A stretch of 64,000 bases of DNA from Zantedeschia hybrid cultivar (GCA_030544215.1 JARZZO010000011.1:47923587-47987586), one strand, 5' to 3'. Positions 31,861-46,277 are shown, counted from the stretch's first letter. Program-made: numbers and translations. The notes: generated by a model not told the origin, from the letters alone.

Positions 31861-32240
31861 AATTCGTAATTGAGTCATCACAGGTCCACCAGCTTCCGCA
31901 TGGTTCATCTCCGAACCAGCCTATATTGTATTACATAGGGCTCGCTCTAATACTACAATGTAACAAGCCAATGAATCCTTATGAGGTATTGTCTGCTTTG
32001 AGCCAAGACCGCTCGATTTTGTCCTCAAAATGTGTCTCACAAGTGATGGATCCAAATCGTACGTATATCGCCTAGCAACTTTTCTTGTTTTCTGATGTAA
32101 GACTAATTTGATTCATTCGTACCCTAGCTCCCAAACATAGTGGTGGCTTCACTCCATGGTGTTACACATCGCCGTCCCATGGGTAGCCCTTTAGTTCTAT
32201 CCAACTTATGACTGGGTCACTACATATCCATGTTTGAAGA
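31861..32240. repeat. TRIM/LTR-like dispersed repeat
   Basis: Contains the run TATGAGGTATTGTCTGCTTTGAGCC...GTCCTCAAAATGTGTCTCAC...TGATGTAAGAC, a pattern I recognise from a widespread plant LTR-like repeat. No PBS or partner LTR is seen, so its class is uncertain. Confidence 0.35.
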
Positions 32241-32639
32241 AAATGTGTATAATGAGATTATGAAGGTTCAACTGCATTGAAACATGTTAAGAATTTAATT
32301 GCAAAAGCATGCTTCTAAGACATACAACAACATATATGGCTGTGTTAAGTTTCTGAAAATGTTCTAAGGATGTTTTAGGGAATGGCAAGGAATGAATGAA
32401 GGACCAATTAAGCATCGTTTGATTGATATCTTTGACATCCACATTTATGAAGATGAAGGATTTGAAAATGATTGGAAACATATACATTTTCCTCATACAC
32501 TAGAAAAATTTCTTTTGGTGATCGTCTTGGAATCGGAATTGTCATCAATAGATGTGCAAAAAAATCACAACTATGAAGAAACATCCTTATCAGGAAAAAT
32601 AAATATTGAGTGGGTTTAGAATTGAATTATCCCTTACTT

Positions 32640-33306
32640 TAGAGGACTTAAAAATGTTCTACAAATTGTACTACCTAACAAAGGAAAAAAGAGACAAATC
32701 AAGAATTTGGGGAAAATTTGAGAACATGACTTTCCAATACCACTATATGAAAATATATACATGCTCAAGTGCACAACGTAGAGCATGACGAGCAAAGACC
32801 TGAAGTGTAGACTAGTTTTGGACATGATGAATAAGTCAGCAAGTTACTAGCTTGAGGAAATATAAGGAAGGGACAGGGTGCCAAAATGATATTGCTGGTG
32901 GATGAAGTGGCAATTGATCTTTATATGCTTCATCTATACATGGAATACTTGATTACTAATAAATTGAGGAGCACGCTGATCATCACATTACAATGAAGTA
33001 GAGGCTATAGACCAAGATCCTAAAGGAAAGGTAGCCATACAATCTCTGTATGGTGTCAGTCGTAGCATGATACTAAGCCTCAATGCTTGAGAGAACCACT
33101 ACCACTTTTTTCTTGCCTCTCCAAGAGATGAGAGAGGAACCCAACCAGATGCAAAACCCTATAGTGTATCCACAATTAGTAGGATTGATACTAACCCAAC
33201 CATTGTTGGTATAGGCACAAAGCACGAAGCTCCAAAGCAATGGTAGCTGACCTAAACAAGGAGTGTCGAATGGTGTCAAGAAGATATTGAACACATACAC
33301 AAGCAT
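32640..33306 (-). pseudogene. Ty1/copia RNase H and carboxyl end, highly decayed
   Basis: The minus strand reads NCGYTIGFCIWLGSSLISW, KKKVVVVLSSIEA (for the usual SxSxAEAEY block) and, after several stops, DEAYKDQL-like, CHFIHQ, then LADLFIMSKTSLHFRSLL, matching the end of copia RNase H in order. It is more diverged than the plus-strand copy at 30990. It abuts a PPT-like sequence and an LTR remnant on the other strand. Confidence 0.65.
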
Positions 33307-33319
33307 AACAAAGTGAATT

Positions 33320-34060
33320 GACGTGGGATTGTTAGTTATGTATGTCCTTCAAACTAGTCACATGACTTACCGATCTTGTTCTTATATTAATAATAAAGGA
33401 ATTTATATTTATTATGTATAATTCGATTTAAACATTTCATAATGAAATCTATGAATATGTGCAATAGATGTTAAATTATGATGATATCATAATAATAGGA
33501 TTAATATCTTTTAAACACATTTTCTTAGTAAGTGCAATGGGTATTTTCTGATATTGTTTTGGTATATTTAATCTTAGTAAGTGAACCAATTAGGGTTTGA
33601 TAGTTTATCATATCCTAAATTCATTTGAGAGCATTGGTATGAGTGAATGATTATAGTGACATGGTAACTTATGACGGAAAGGTTTCTTGAGCAAGTTGTT
33701 ATACCGTATTGCCTTCTAGGATCATGTGGTGTTACTTAGCACCCAACTTGATCGGAAGTATGATCGATTACCATGAGATGATAAATCGAATAAGAAATAA
33801 TTTAATATAAAAAATTAAATTAATTACTTTAAGTAGTAAAGGGTTCCTAGGCTTATTGGGCTCGAAACTAGACTGGCACTTGGACCTAGAAGGTCACATG
33901 CACAAAGATTCTTGGTCGAGGGTTATTAAGTAGGGTTTATATGGATTCAAGGACTTTTGTGAAAAGTTGCCAGAATTAATATAAATATGCATTATGAGGG
34001 AGCCTCCGCCCGCATGGCGCAGCCATCGTCGCTAAAGAGGAAAGTTAACGATCGTGCTAA
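33320..34060 (+). repeat. Copia LTR remnant F with PPT-like start
   Basis: GACGTGGGAT (PPT-like, 33320-33329) precedes TGTTAGTTATG. The body shares with the 50401 LTR the segments GATGATATCATAATAATAGG, TTGAGAGCATTGGTATGAGTG, the run GTGTTACTTAGCACCCAACTT followed by GATCGGAAGT, and CTTTTGTGAAAAGT near its end. It is shorter than 1.59 kb because of internal deletions and ends near 34060. Confidence 0.7.

Positions 34061-36752
<2,692 letters not shown>

Positions 36753-36792
<40 letters not shown>
36753..36792. repeat. (AG)20 microsatellite
   Basis: Forty bases of perfect AG dinucleotide. Confidence 0.97.
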
Positions 36793-36794
<2 letters not shown>

Positions 36795-37453
36795 GTAAAT
36801 ATTTCCCCATGAAAAGGGGTGGGAAAATAGATTTAAAAACAAAGAATATTTAGAGAATATGAAAAATATTTTCTGAATTAACTTTCGCTCATGGTTGTAA
36901 AGCATGTGAAAATTGAAAAAATATTTCTCAAAAAACTTTTAGCAAACGCAAACACCTCTTTAAGGGGGTTTGAAAGATAAGAGTTTTGATCGGTCCAATA
37001 ACAAGTGTGCTAGCCCAGCAATGTAGTCAGTAGCCAAGATTATTTGTCTTTGAGCCTTGGCCCAGTTGGAACCAAAGAGAAGCCTTCCTCGACCCTAAGA
37101 CCGATCCAATAATCCTAAAGCAAGCAGCTCATGCTAGGGGCCCTCCTGAGTCTATCCCCGAAAGGGACCTTATGACCGTACTCGAATTCGCAACAAGCCA
37201 GGATCCCTATTAGGGAGATCCCGCTTCCCTCAGACGAATCCGATTACAACTGAAAATGTGCTTGGGGGGATTCGGGAACTTACCTAGATACCGACACTTT
37301 TTCCAACAAGAGCCTTTCTGGTTCAAGACTTGACATGAAGGCCTTCCTATCATTAGGCTTTGATGGTGTCCTCTTTCGCAAGTCTATAGCTACCTAGCCT
37401 TCTAATATTCGACAAAAAGTTTTAATTGTGGTGGATGAGATTTCAACCCAACA
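36793..37453 (+). other. Probable LTR end of the Ty3 fragment at 37459
   Basis: No gene. The last part (from about 36960) is less AT-rich and ends ...CAACCCAACA, directly before a PBS-like sequence, as an LTR 3' end would. The LTR start cannot be placed. Confidence 0.35.
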
Positions 37454-37458
37454 TCTTT

Positions 37459-37474
37459 TGGCACCATCTATAAG
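37459..37474 (+). other. PBS-like sequence of a Ty3 fragment
   Basis: TGGCACCATCTATAAG resembles the TGGCGCCGTCTGTGGG sequence that follows the LTR in many plant Ty3 elements, with CpG-type decay. Confidence 0.4.
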
Positions 37475-39497
37475 AAAGTAAGTGCAAAGCCATGCTATGA
37501 TTGAATAGCAGTCGAGCTTCTAGGCAAAAGCAAATTGCGGCCAGCCGGACAATGGGGACAGTGTTCACCCTCCCCTTGAAGATATGAATCAACTATCTCA
37601 AAGGCCTGATTTTCAGATTTTGGTTGATATGATTCAATGATTTGAGGCGAAAGTCGACTGAATAGAGGGAGAAGCCCTCCAATGGGAGCGTGGTTGTTTG
37701 GGGAGCCCTCCATGTAGTCACCATGGTGCCCATCCTCCTCATAATCCGATACCTCCACCATCACCCCGTCTACAGAATGACCTGTTGGTCCAACTAGAGG
37801 ACATCCTTCTAGCCACAACCTCGAGCAAGAGGAAGCTTAAAGGTGGTCATGCGAGCGGTTGGTAAGAGGCCACCACTCTACCTGCTGCTCACCTAGCCGA
37901 CCACGGAGCAATTAACTTCCCTGAACCAGGGCGTCACACTGTTGCTATTGCAAGCGTGATGTACCTGCCAATAATAGTTCTTCCTTACAATCTTCCTCGA
38001 ACTCATCAACCAAGTCTTCTAGTGCCTCTTCCCTGTTGGGATCACCGTGTTGGCCTCGACGTTGGCATACTAGGACTTATCGACACGCTCGACACTCATG
38101 TCATCATTCTCCCAGGGAAAGGTAGGTTCGGAAACTTGAGGAATAGGTAGAGAAACTACTTCGGCACAACCAATGATCCGGACTAGACAATTTGGGAAGC
38201 AGAGGCTCCTATTTTATTAAGAGGATATGAGAGGAGCCATTGCCCCCACGTTTCAGGATGCCAACCCTGAAGATGTAGGACGGGACGAAAGATCCAGATG
38301 ATCATGTACAGATGTTTGAAAGCACATTCTCCTTACTGAACGGGCCAGATGAAATCAAGTGCTGGGCCTTCCTTACTATGCTTGAATAAAATGCTTGGCA
38401 ATGGTTCAGACAAATCAAGCCCAATTCCGTCGATAATTTTAGAGAGTTGTGGTGTTCCTTCTAGAATAATTTTGCTACCAACAGGCGCATGCCGGTGACT
38501 ACTACATCATTGTCCTCCTTACGCCATAAAAAGATGAGTCCCTTCATAAATATTGGACTCACTTCCATGAAGTAGCCCTAAAGATTCTTAATCTAGATGT
38601 GCCTAATGTTGCACAATATTTTATCATCGGTGCAATGAGCCTTAACACAGTTTGAGCTAAGCAAGGAGCTCCCGACCGACTTCTCCAACTCTGTCTACAA
38701 AGTCAATTTATGTATTAATTGTGTAAAGCTGCTCCACACCTGCAAGACTCTCCAACAATGTCCTGATGTAGAAAACAAGTGAGAAGACCAACCAACGACA
38801 GGGTGAAACAAGAGATGCCTCGATCGTGATCAAGATGGTCGGCCGGCCAAGGATCAGTGCCAAGAACGTGTGGAGATCTAGAGTGACCAGTTTGTCAGAT
38901 GGAGAAAAGAGAGTTACACTCTTTTGAATAGTCCAATCGATTAGATCCTTCAAAAGGTAAAGATGAGGGATACCTCCGCTAGCCTAAGAAGAAAAGACTA
39001 GTATCTGAAGAGAGAAGACAGGAAGGTTCTACACCTTCCATAATGAATACGACCACTTCATGTCAGAGTGCCATGAGCACAAGAGAGAAATCGAAGCCCT
39101 GATATGGCATAGGTACTTGAAGAAGTACATCACAGACAATGGTGGTCGGGAGTTCGGCCAAGAGGCTCAAAATTGTGACGATCGGTCGCCCTCGCCAGAT
39201 AATCGCTTAGCCAGAGCGAGTGCTCCACGTAATTGCTAGAGAAGAGTCAGGCGGTGGAGACAACAACTAGAGGAGGCATAGTTATGCCTTCAAAACTTAG
39301 AGAGTCGCCTGGCAAGTCGCTGCTATCGACAACCCCCCACTTACTAAGGAGCCAATCATCTTCATTGGTATAGACCTAGAAGGCATTATATTCCCCCATA
39401 ATGACACCCTAATTATAGAAGCCAACAATGCAATTTACTGCGTCAAAAAGGCCTTCATCAACAATGGAAGTTTTCTCATCATCCTCTTCCTCGATTG
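37475..39497 (+). pseudogene. Ty3/gypsy gag and protease relic
   Basis: A gag core with stops is readable at 38270-38640: YDGTKDP-like DGTKDPDDHVQMFESTFSLL, CWAFLTMLE, WFRQIKPNSVDNFRELW, then DESLHKYWTHFHEVALKILN. At 39040-39130 follows FHNEYDHFMSECHEHKREIE with LIWHRYLKKYI, the zinc-knuckle-like end. At 39370-39495 comes the protease, with DLEGIIFPHNDTLIIEA and INNGSFLIILFL where DTGSSADIL is usual. The catalytic Asp-Thr is lost. It stops abruptly at 39497, where a copia leader sequence begins. Confidence 0.75.
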
Positions 39498-39499
39498 CT

Positions 39500-42125
39500 A
39501 ACCGGGGGCCTGTGCCCAAGCGCCCCGACCTGGTTCAACCAGGTGGGCTTGGGTCCAGGCGCCTGGCTTGAGCCAGGCAGAGCACCAAGCCAGGCTCGAG
39601 CCTGAGCCCTTGAGGCCCAATGGGCCTAAAACCCATTTAAAGTCCATTTACCCCTTAAACTATAACTCCTTTTAACCTCTAAAACTTTTATTAAAGTTTA
39701 ATACCCAACTCCAATTAACTATAAATTGATTTAAACAAAGTTTAAAATATGTTTTAGACTTTAGTTTATAATTTCCAGTTAAAGAGGTGTTATTATTAAG
39801 ATATGATCTCAATAAGATTTAACAAGTGTTGTTAAATTAATTTTAATTAAGGGGCATTTAATAACTGATTATTAAATATTTAGTTACCTCTTAATTAAAT
39901 TTATTAAATTTCATAACAATTATTGTTATAAAATTATTTTTAATACAAGTGATTAGAGGGGTTAATTTAGTTGTGATCTTAAATCTCATTAATAATTATT
40001 GTTAATTTATTTTAAGATGTGATCTTAAATATAATTAACAAATGTTGTTAATTCACTTTTAATTAAATGATTAACAAGAGTTGTTAATTCATTTTTAAGA
40101 TGTGACTTTAAAATTAATTAAACAACTGTTGTTAATTAATTTTAATTAAATGATTGCATTTTTAATTTCTTAGCAAATGTTGTGATGGAATTATTGTTTT
40201 AATTAAGGGACACTTGATAAAAATTATTAGGTGATTAATTAACTCTTAGTAAAGGTTATTAATAGAATTAATTATTTCTTGAGAATAAACCTTAATAAAA
40301 GTTATTAAGGATTAGAATTCACTCTTAATAATAGTTATTGAGATAATTAATATTCTCATGAATCTCTTAATTAAAGTTTATTGAAGATCTAATCTACTTA
40401 AAAGGACGTTTTAATAAAAGTTATTAAAAGATTGGATAAAAGTCTAATTGTTAGACTAATTTAGAAATATTCTAATTAATATTTCTTATTAATTGTTGTT
40501 GAGAAATATTATTTAATAAAGGGGTTCTTAACAAAGAGTTGTTAAGTAATTGATATTGGAATTATAAATTCTTTAATAAAAGTTATTAAAGATTTTTTAA
40601 TTCAATCTAAATGTTAGCTTATTTCACATTAATAATTGTTGTTAATGTGATTTAGAATTAATCTAAGTGTTAGATTAATTAAATTAGAATTGTTTTAAAT
40701 AATATGTGGAATATTTTAGAATTTTACTGTTAGTATTGTATGCACACGTTGATGTGTTTTAATACTTTAAATTAGATTTAAATGCATTATAAAAAATGAG
40801 GTTTTCGAAAATCCAAAATATCCAATTTTGATTGGTACCCAGATTTTGAGAAAATCAAAATTATTATTTTTCAAAAATTTTAACCTTCATGTGATGTGTT
40901 TTATCATGTGTAGATGGTTAAAATTTGTGGTGGTCATGGACATGCACTTAGTTAAATTTCATATCATGTGATGGTGTGTAATTATGTAGATTGTTATACA
41001 ATGTGATATATATTAATTAAATGTTAATTAATGAGGCCTACGTGCCTCTCTCTCTCTCTATCGTTCCATTGTAATTCTATCTCCCTCAATTATTGTACTC
41101 GGCCATAAGACTTATTCTTACAATTTATTTGTATTTGAAATTATTTTAAAAATTAATATTTTTGTAATTGGTCGCGTTGGCCGATGAGAGACGAGGATGA
41201 TCCATAAATGCAACCAGGAAGACGACCGGAGATGAGATCACCAATGCCTATGTGTTTGCATAATTTAATTATATAATTATTATATAGTTGTGGTGATTAA
41301 TTATATGGCCCCAGTTAATCACTGTGCTATCCATGACCACATAATGAACATGTATGGTTGATGTATGTTTTTCTTTTAATTATGAATCAATTGTTATTAT
41401 CTAGATATAGTTAAAAATATATGCAATATATTATAAACTATCACCTAAGAAGAGACCAAGATAAAAGTTATCTAAAACCCTCGCTAAAGTCTGAGCCGTA
41501 ACGTGAGTAGTTGAGAACTTATTGCGTGGTCCTCCATCGTTATAGTCATAGGACTCAAATTACCTTAGACAGGTTTGTTGTGCTACCACAAGGCTTGTCT
41601 AATTATGAGGAGAGACTCTGGCTATGGCAGAAAATGCCTTTTGATCGGGGTAGAGGAACCATGTAGCTTTGTTGTGCTACCATAAGGGTTGCATGCAAAT
41701 CTATGTCCGTCTCGTAACGGTGGTAGTGCTTAGACCAGAATTAATGGTTTGTTGTGCTATCCACAAGACTATTAAATCTCTGGAGACCAAAGCCATAATC
41801 AGATGTTGCAAAGAGTTGCAAGTCCCATGCGATGGGTACTCTTTGATTGTATTACAGTTTGTTGTGCTATCCACAAGACTATACTACAAATCATTGAGAT
41901 TCTGATCCATGCTAGGAGACCATCGGAGTCTCCCGTTCTGTATACCTGAGGGTTATATAGTCCGTCGAAAAATAGTGAGAAATAATTCAAAATAAAAGTC
42001 CATAATTGAATTATAAGAATTGTCTGTTTAAATCATTTATTTCCTCTATTAACTGAAATATCGTCTATTAATCCGAGACTTGACATACTAGATGTCAAAG
42101 CTTCCCAAATTCAAATTGACAAAAG
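39500..42125 (+). other. Leader (5' UTR) of degenerate copia element G
   Basis: Colinear with the leader of element C (reverse strand, 61480-59160): a GC-rich palindromic start (39500-39620, including AGGCTCGAGCCT), about 1.1 kb of AT-rich TTAATAAAAGTTATTAA-type sequence, then four copies of a hairpin-like motif, and the CTCCCGTTCTGTATA stretch before the gag start. The LTR and first few hundred bases are missing. A gag-like ATG at 42091 runs into the CACTA insertion. Confidence 0.7.
41568..41880 (+). repeat. Four leader hairpin motifs, element G
   Basis: TTTGTTGTGCTACCACAAGG at about 41573, a decayed copy at about 41670 (ACCATAAGG), and TTTGTTGTGCTATCCACAAG at about 41750 and 41858. The TTGTG/CACAA arms are kept while the loop changes from CTAC to CTATC. 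Confidence 0.7.
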
Positions 42126-42128
42126 GTT
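42126..42128. repeat. Target-site duplication of the CACTA element, left (GTT)
   Basis: GTT before the terminal repeat; it matches 47362-47364. Three bases is the size expected for CACTA elements. Confidence 0.75.
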
Positions 42129-42600
42129 TATTACAAGGAAAACATGATTTGTCAGCAGCTCTGAGCCGTTGACAAATACCAGAAAGCCGCTGACTAAAGT
42201 ATATGTCAACGGCTAGACGGCCGCTGACAAAGCCGTGAACAAAAGTCTTGTTGGTAAATATTTGTCAATGGCTAATGAACAACTGTTGACATACGGATCA
42301 TATGTCCACGGCTAAAAGCCGTGGACAAAGAAGACATATGTCAACGGCTAAACCCGTGGACATATGAAATTATATGTCAAGGGCTGTCAGCCGTGGACAT
42401 ATAGATCATATGTCAACAACTATAGCCGCTGACAAATACTCAACATTTGTCAACGGCTAGAGCCGCTGACATATGTTCAACATATGTTAACGGTTATAGC
42501 CGCTGACAAATAGTATATATCCACTGTTTCCATAGTCGTTGATATATGTTAACAGAAGTATTTGTCTGCGGTTTAAGCCGCTGACAATTTGATATTAATT
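42129..42600. repeat. Left subterminal repeat array of the CACTA element
   Basis: About fifteen short blocks of the TGTCAACGGCT / AGCCGCTGACA type in alternating orientation, many arranged as inverted pairs around a 2-6 nt centre (for example CACGGCTAAAAGCCGTGG at 42308). In CACTA elements such arrays bind the TnpA-type protein. Confidence 0.85.
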
Positions 42601-42891
42601 AAAAAAATATTTTAAAATATTAAATAATATACAAAAACCTGTAAATACACAATAAACCTGTACATAGCATTCATAGATACTCCATACACAAATAATACAA
42701 AATAGTCTTTAGAACTGATTAGTGAGGAAAGATAAAATCCAAAATAATCAAATCTTGCAAAACCAAAACATAATAAAACCGTATTGTTGAACACAAGAAA
42801 AACATTTTTCTGGTATTTGCTGGCAAGGGAAAAACAAGTGACTAGGTTCTTAACATCTTTGTTTCTTTCCTGTTGTTACAAACATACTAAC

Positions 42892-42991
42892 TGAAATAGC
42901 ATACTCTGATCTCTTTCTCCATAAAAAATATTCTAGAATCAGGAGAGGATCAGCATTAAGACGCATTTTGCTATCAATCCAAATTGAATAT
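42892..42991 (-). pseudogene. Captured DUF616 (MUCI70/TOD1-like) gene, exon fragment 3
   Basis: Minus strand, between a TTTCAG acceptor and a GTTAGT donor: YSIWIDSKMRLNADPLLI, then LEYFLWRKRSEYAIS, a conserved block of the DUF616 glycosyltransferase-like family. It is 100 bp and open. Confidence 0.85.
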
Positions 42992-42994
42992 CTG

Positions 42995-43596
42995 AAAGGA
43001 TAAGAATGATAATATTTCATAAGTTAACATAGCCAAAGACATAGGAATCTAGAATAATCAATAGTTTGAAGCACAAGTGTACACGAAGGAACCGCAAGGG
43101 TTAAGATGTCACTAAAAGCCTGAATTAGAAACACTGCACAACTAAGGTGCACTGACCAACAAAACTTCTATGCAAGAACATGAAGGTTTTGATTTGAACA
43201 AGGAATCAAATCTTGATGGGGCGAATCCTGATGTGCTATTCGAGGGGAATACAGGCTACAAAGAGTATTATGGTAACTCTTTAAGACAGTTTTTCACATT
43301 TGTGCATCTATTTGCTGATCAAGTTTAATTAATGAACAATTGTTAGACAAACACCAAAAAGGATATTAAAAAAATATCGGTCAAAAACTGTAGTGCTATT
43401 TAGCATTTATTAATGTGGAAACCAAAATCAAAGATAAAATGAAATGTCACTCCTTAACATAATGGTTGCTGAATAGGTCATCACTCATCAGTTCCAATAC
43501 AAAATAAGTCACGAACTCTAACATTAGACATATATCTCAGGCAATACTTTTTAATATGCAGGGGTCCACGAAAGATTTTATGAGCTTAAGAAATAC
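42995..43596 (-). other. Intron between captured DUF616 exons
   Basis: Starts with donor GTATTTC (minus strand, 43596) and ends with the TTTCAG at 42992-42994. AT-rich, no other content seen. Retention of an intron shows that DNA rather than mRNA was captured. Confidence 0.7.
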
Positions 43597-43807
43597 CTAG
43601 CAGATGGGAAAAGCCTATGCGACAGGAATTTTGGCACCTTTTCAGTTTTGCGCATATCGGTGTAGGTAAATTCCTCACTAAAACAAGTCTCCACAAGTCA
43701 ATGCTTCCTCTGTCATCAGGAACATTACCCTCTGAAGTCAATTGTGACATTGTCAGCTCATCCAGGAACATATTGAAACAAACATGATTCTTAGACTATG
43801 CACCAAT
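43597..43807 (-). pseudogene. Captured DUF616 gene, exon fragment 2
   Basis: Minus strand, after a TTTCCAG acceptor: NHVCFNMFLDELTMSQL, GSIDLWRLVLVRNLP, then, after a one-base deletion, YTDMRKTEKVPKFLSHRLFP and SAR at the donor. The order and junction with the next exon (SAR/YSIW) match the DUF616 family. An in-frame stop lies near its start. Confidence 0.85.
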
Positions 43808-44697
43808 CTGGAAATCAAAGTGGAGAAAAAAAGGTTACCAACCCAGCAAGACATATCTGTAACAATATTTCCATCGTTTTCTGAAGGTAAACACTATTTC
43901 CATCATGTTTTTATTTTTCTTTGAAAGTTAAGCATATCGTGTTTAACTAAATAACACAATAATTCAACAGTTATGCTATTCATTGCCACTCCAATGCCAG
44001 CAACCCACTTTGAATGTGAAGAAAAATTAAAGGCCTAAGCTTCGTTGGTTGACATGGGAGAGAAACTTTTCTAGTCAAAAGTCAAGCCTCTTAGCAGCCC
44101 ATAGCCTTTACCAAAATCCATCAGCTCTGCAAGCAGGCTGAGGTAGGCTCTGGTAACTCAACGTGCCATCAACATGAATGAGGCATTGCTATCCATTATA
44201 GGCCTCCTTGTCTTCCATCTGGTTTTAGCTTGCAACTCAGATTAAGCTTAATACTTTAAAGGGCACTCAAATTACATTTGGTACTCTAAAGGGCCATGCC
44301 ATGCTGCATTTTTTGTAAGGACCATGCTGCATATTTGGTAAGGGCCAAAACTCCTTATGCCTCAGTAGTTATAAAGACTGTTCTACTTCACTTATCATTG
44401 TTGACAAATTCTCCCCCAATCTTAATCTTTTGCCAGAACAAGGGAGCCATGATCAATTTTAGCTTGAGAAACAACAAGCTATGTCAAAAGAACTTCAGGA
44501 CTTCCAGTGGATGCATACTTATGATATAATTCCTTTCTTAATAGCAACAAATTCGTTAGATCCAAATGTATTTATATGTTCAATGGTTAAACCTACTGGT
44601 TACTTGGTGTTGTAAGACTGGACTAATAGTGTGTGGAATGACATAGGAGCAAAACTATAGAGACCTAGTTACGGGCCAAGTAGTAGAAAAGGATTAC
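43808..44697 (-). other. Second intron and flank of the captured DUF616 fragment
   Basis: Non-coding AT-rich DNA between exon fragments 1 and 2. The family would need another exon here (the GPEGYPSTGFD region). I could not find it, so it may be deleted. Confidence 0.5.
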
Positions 44698-44903
44698 CCA
44701 ATGAAGTGTTTGATTTCTTGCATAAAATGAGTTTTCTCTTTCTTCAAGAGTTTGATGACCACCAAATTTGTGTTTGAATACATCATTTCCATGAGAGACC
44801 TCTTGATCAATGTATTCAAGAGAAAATTGTGTAAAATTCAAATAGTTTTTTGGTTCAACAATATGATTGATAGACTCCAAAAAGTCAATTTGACAAGGAA
44901 GAT
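44698..44903 (-). pseudogene. Captured DUF616 gene, exon fragment 1
   Basis: Minus strand, after an acceptor CTTTCAG: LPCQIDFLESINHIVEPKNY, NFTQFSLEYIDQE, then KFGGHQTLEERENSFYARN and QTLH, ending at GGTAAT. FGG-QTLEERE-S-Y is a hallmark of DUF616 proteins, plant Golgi glycosyltransferase-like enzymes (MUCI70, TOD1). It is open throughout its 206 bp. Confidence 0.85.
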
Positions 44904-44909
44904 CTGAAA

Positions 44910-45530
44910 GGTATACATACACCAAAACAAGCATATCAAGAACGATGAATGTGTAAGGAAAAGTCACTCAATTTCTGCAGAAAATCATCATAAAAATTCT
45001 AAGCTAAAAAAAATGTGCATGAAATATTTCTAGAGTTCCACTTGTATCTCTTAGGATCAGCCAATAAAGTTGCATAATAATGAGGAGAAGCAGATTCAGC
45101 GACAAAGGAAGAAAATCAACATTCAATGCATGCATCAACTAGGCTAGGCATGACCACACTCATTTTCTCCAACAAAGTTTCTTAGTTTCTCCTCTATTTG
45201 TCATGCATTAGAATAAATTTCCTCCTCAATAGGTTTATATATGTATGCAATACATTTTTGGGACAAAGGACCAAGATGGGGGAAATAAGAAGACAAATTT
45301 TGATGATGATGATGTACATGCTATATACTGGAGCATCTGGAACACCATTTTTCATTTTTCACGGAAGTCAACCTTCTATTAAATATTTGTCTGTGAGCTA
45401 TGATGTCCTTACCTTTAATTGAAGTAGACAGATCAATGCTAGGGGTATTTTTTAATTGTAGTGGATAGATCAATGCTAGGGGTATTTCAAAGTTTGCTTA
45501 GGTTGAATAATGGGAACAAAATTAGGATTT
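44910..45530. other. Inner CACTA DNA without recognised content
   Basis: AT-rich. A direct repeat of GTAGTGGATAGATCAATGCTAGGGGTATTT-type sequence (about 30 bp) occurs at 45424-45453 and 45458-45487. Confidence 0.45.
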
Positions 45531-45837
45531 CTACTTGGCAAAGTCGATGCCACTGATCACCTCGATGTAGCTGCCATAGGGGGTGACTCCCACCACCTGG
45601 ACGAGGGAGATCTCCACCGGCTTCGGCGACGGCACCAGCACTCTGTTCATGGGGTTGTTGGCCATGCCCTGCCCCACCATCGACTGCTCCAGCACCACCC
45701 GCACCCCCAGCGCCCTCAACTTCTCCGCGGCCCCACGCCGCTCAGCATCAGCAGTTGCGGGCTCCCTAGCTCCCCCGCCGACAGGATCACTTCGCCACCC
45801 AGCTTTAGGTAGGCCCGATGCACCGCCCCGGCCTTGT

Positions 45838-45845
45838 CCTGGAAC
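45838..45845. repeat. 8-bp target-site duplication of the MITE, left (CCTGGAAC)
   Basis: Identical to 46270-46277. Confidence 0.9.
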
Positions 45846-46269
45846 CAGTGGCGGACGTAGAAACTTTGTTCAGTGGGGTCACTCGGATTATTATTAAATT
45901 TATCAGTATTTTATTTTTGTTATATTAAAAATATTAAAATAAAAATAAAAATAAATATAAATATATTTTAATCATTATAAATATACTTCAATAAAAATGA
46001 TACACTTCGTTAAGAGGAATTTTTTCTTCCAGATACACTCAACGAATTTTTTATTAAATCATAAATATAAATCATAATAGTAAGTAAAAAATTCAGTGGA
46101 ATTGAGTTCCGAGTGAGACTGGGGTCTTGTGGGTCATTTAAAAAGTCCAGTGGGGTCACCTTATACTTAAATTTGAAATTTATCTTATTAAATTAGCACT
46201 CTTATAATAAAATTTTAAAATTTCAGTGGGGTCCCAGGACCCAACTGAAATGAGCTAGGTCCGTCACTG
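45846..46269. mobile_element. hAT-type MITE, 424 bp
   Basis: Terminal inverted repeats CAGTGGCGGACGTAG and (right end, complemented) CAGTGACGGACCTAG, with an AT-rich core, no coding capacity and an exact 8-bp duplication CCTGGAAC. TIR type and TSD size are those of the hAT superfamily. Second-layer inverted words TTCAGTGGGGTC lie 20 bp inside the left end and again near 46120 and 46225. Confidence 0.9.
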
Positions 46270-46277
46270 CCTGGAAC
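46270..46277. repeat. 8-bp target-site duplication of the MITE, right (CCTGGAAC)
   Basis: Identical to 45838-45845. Confidence 0.9.
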
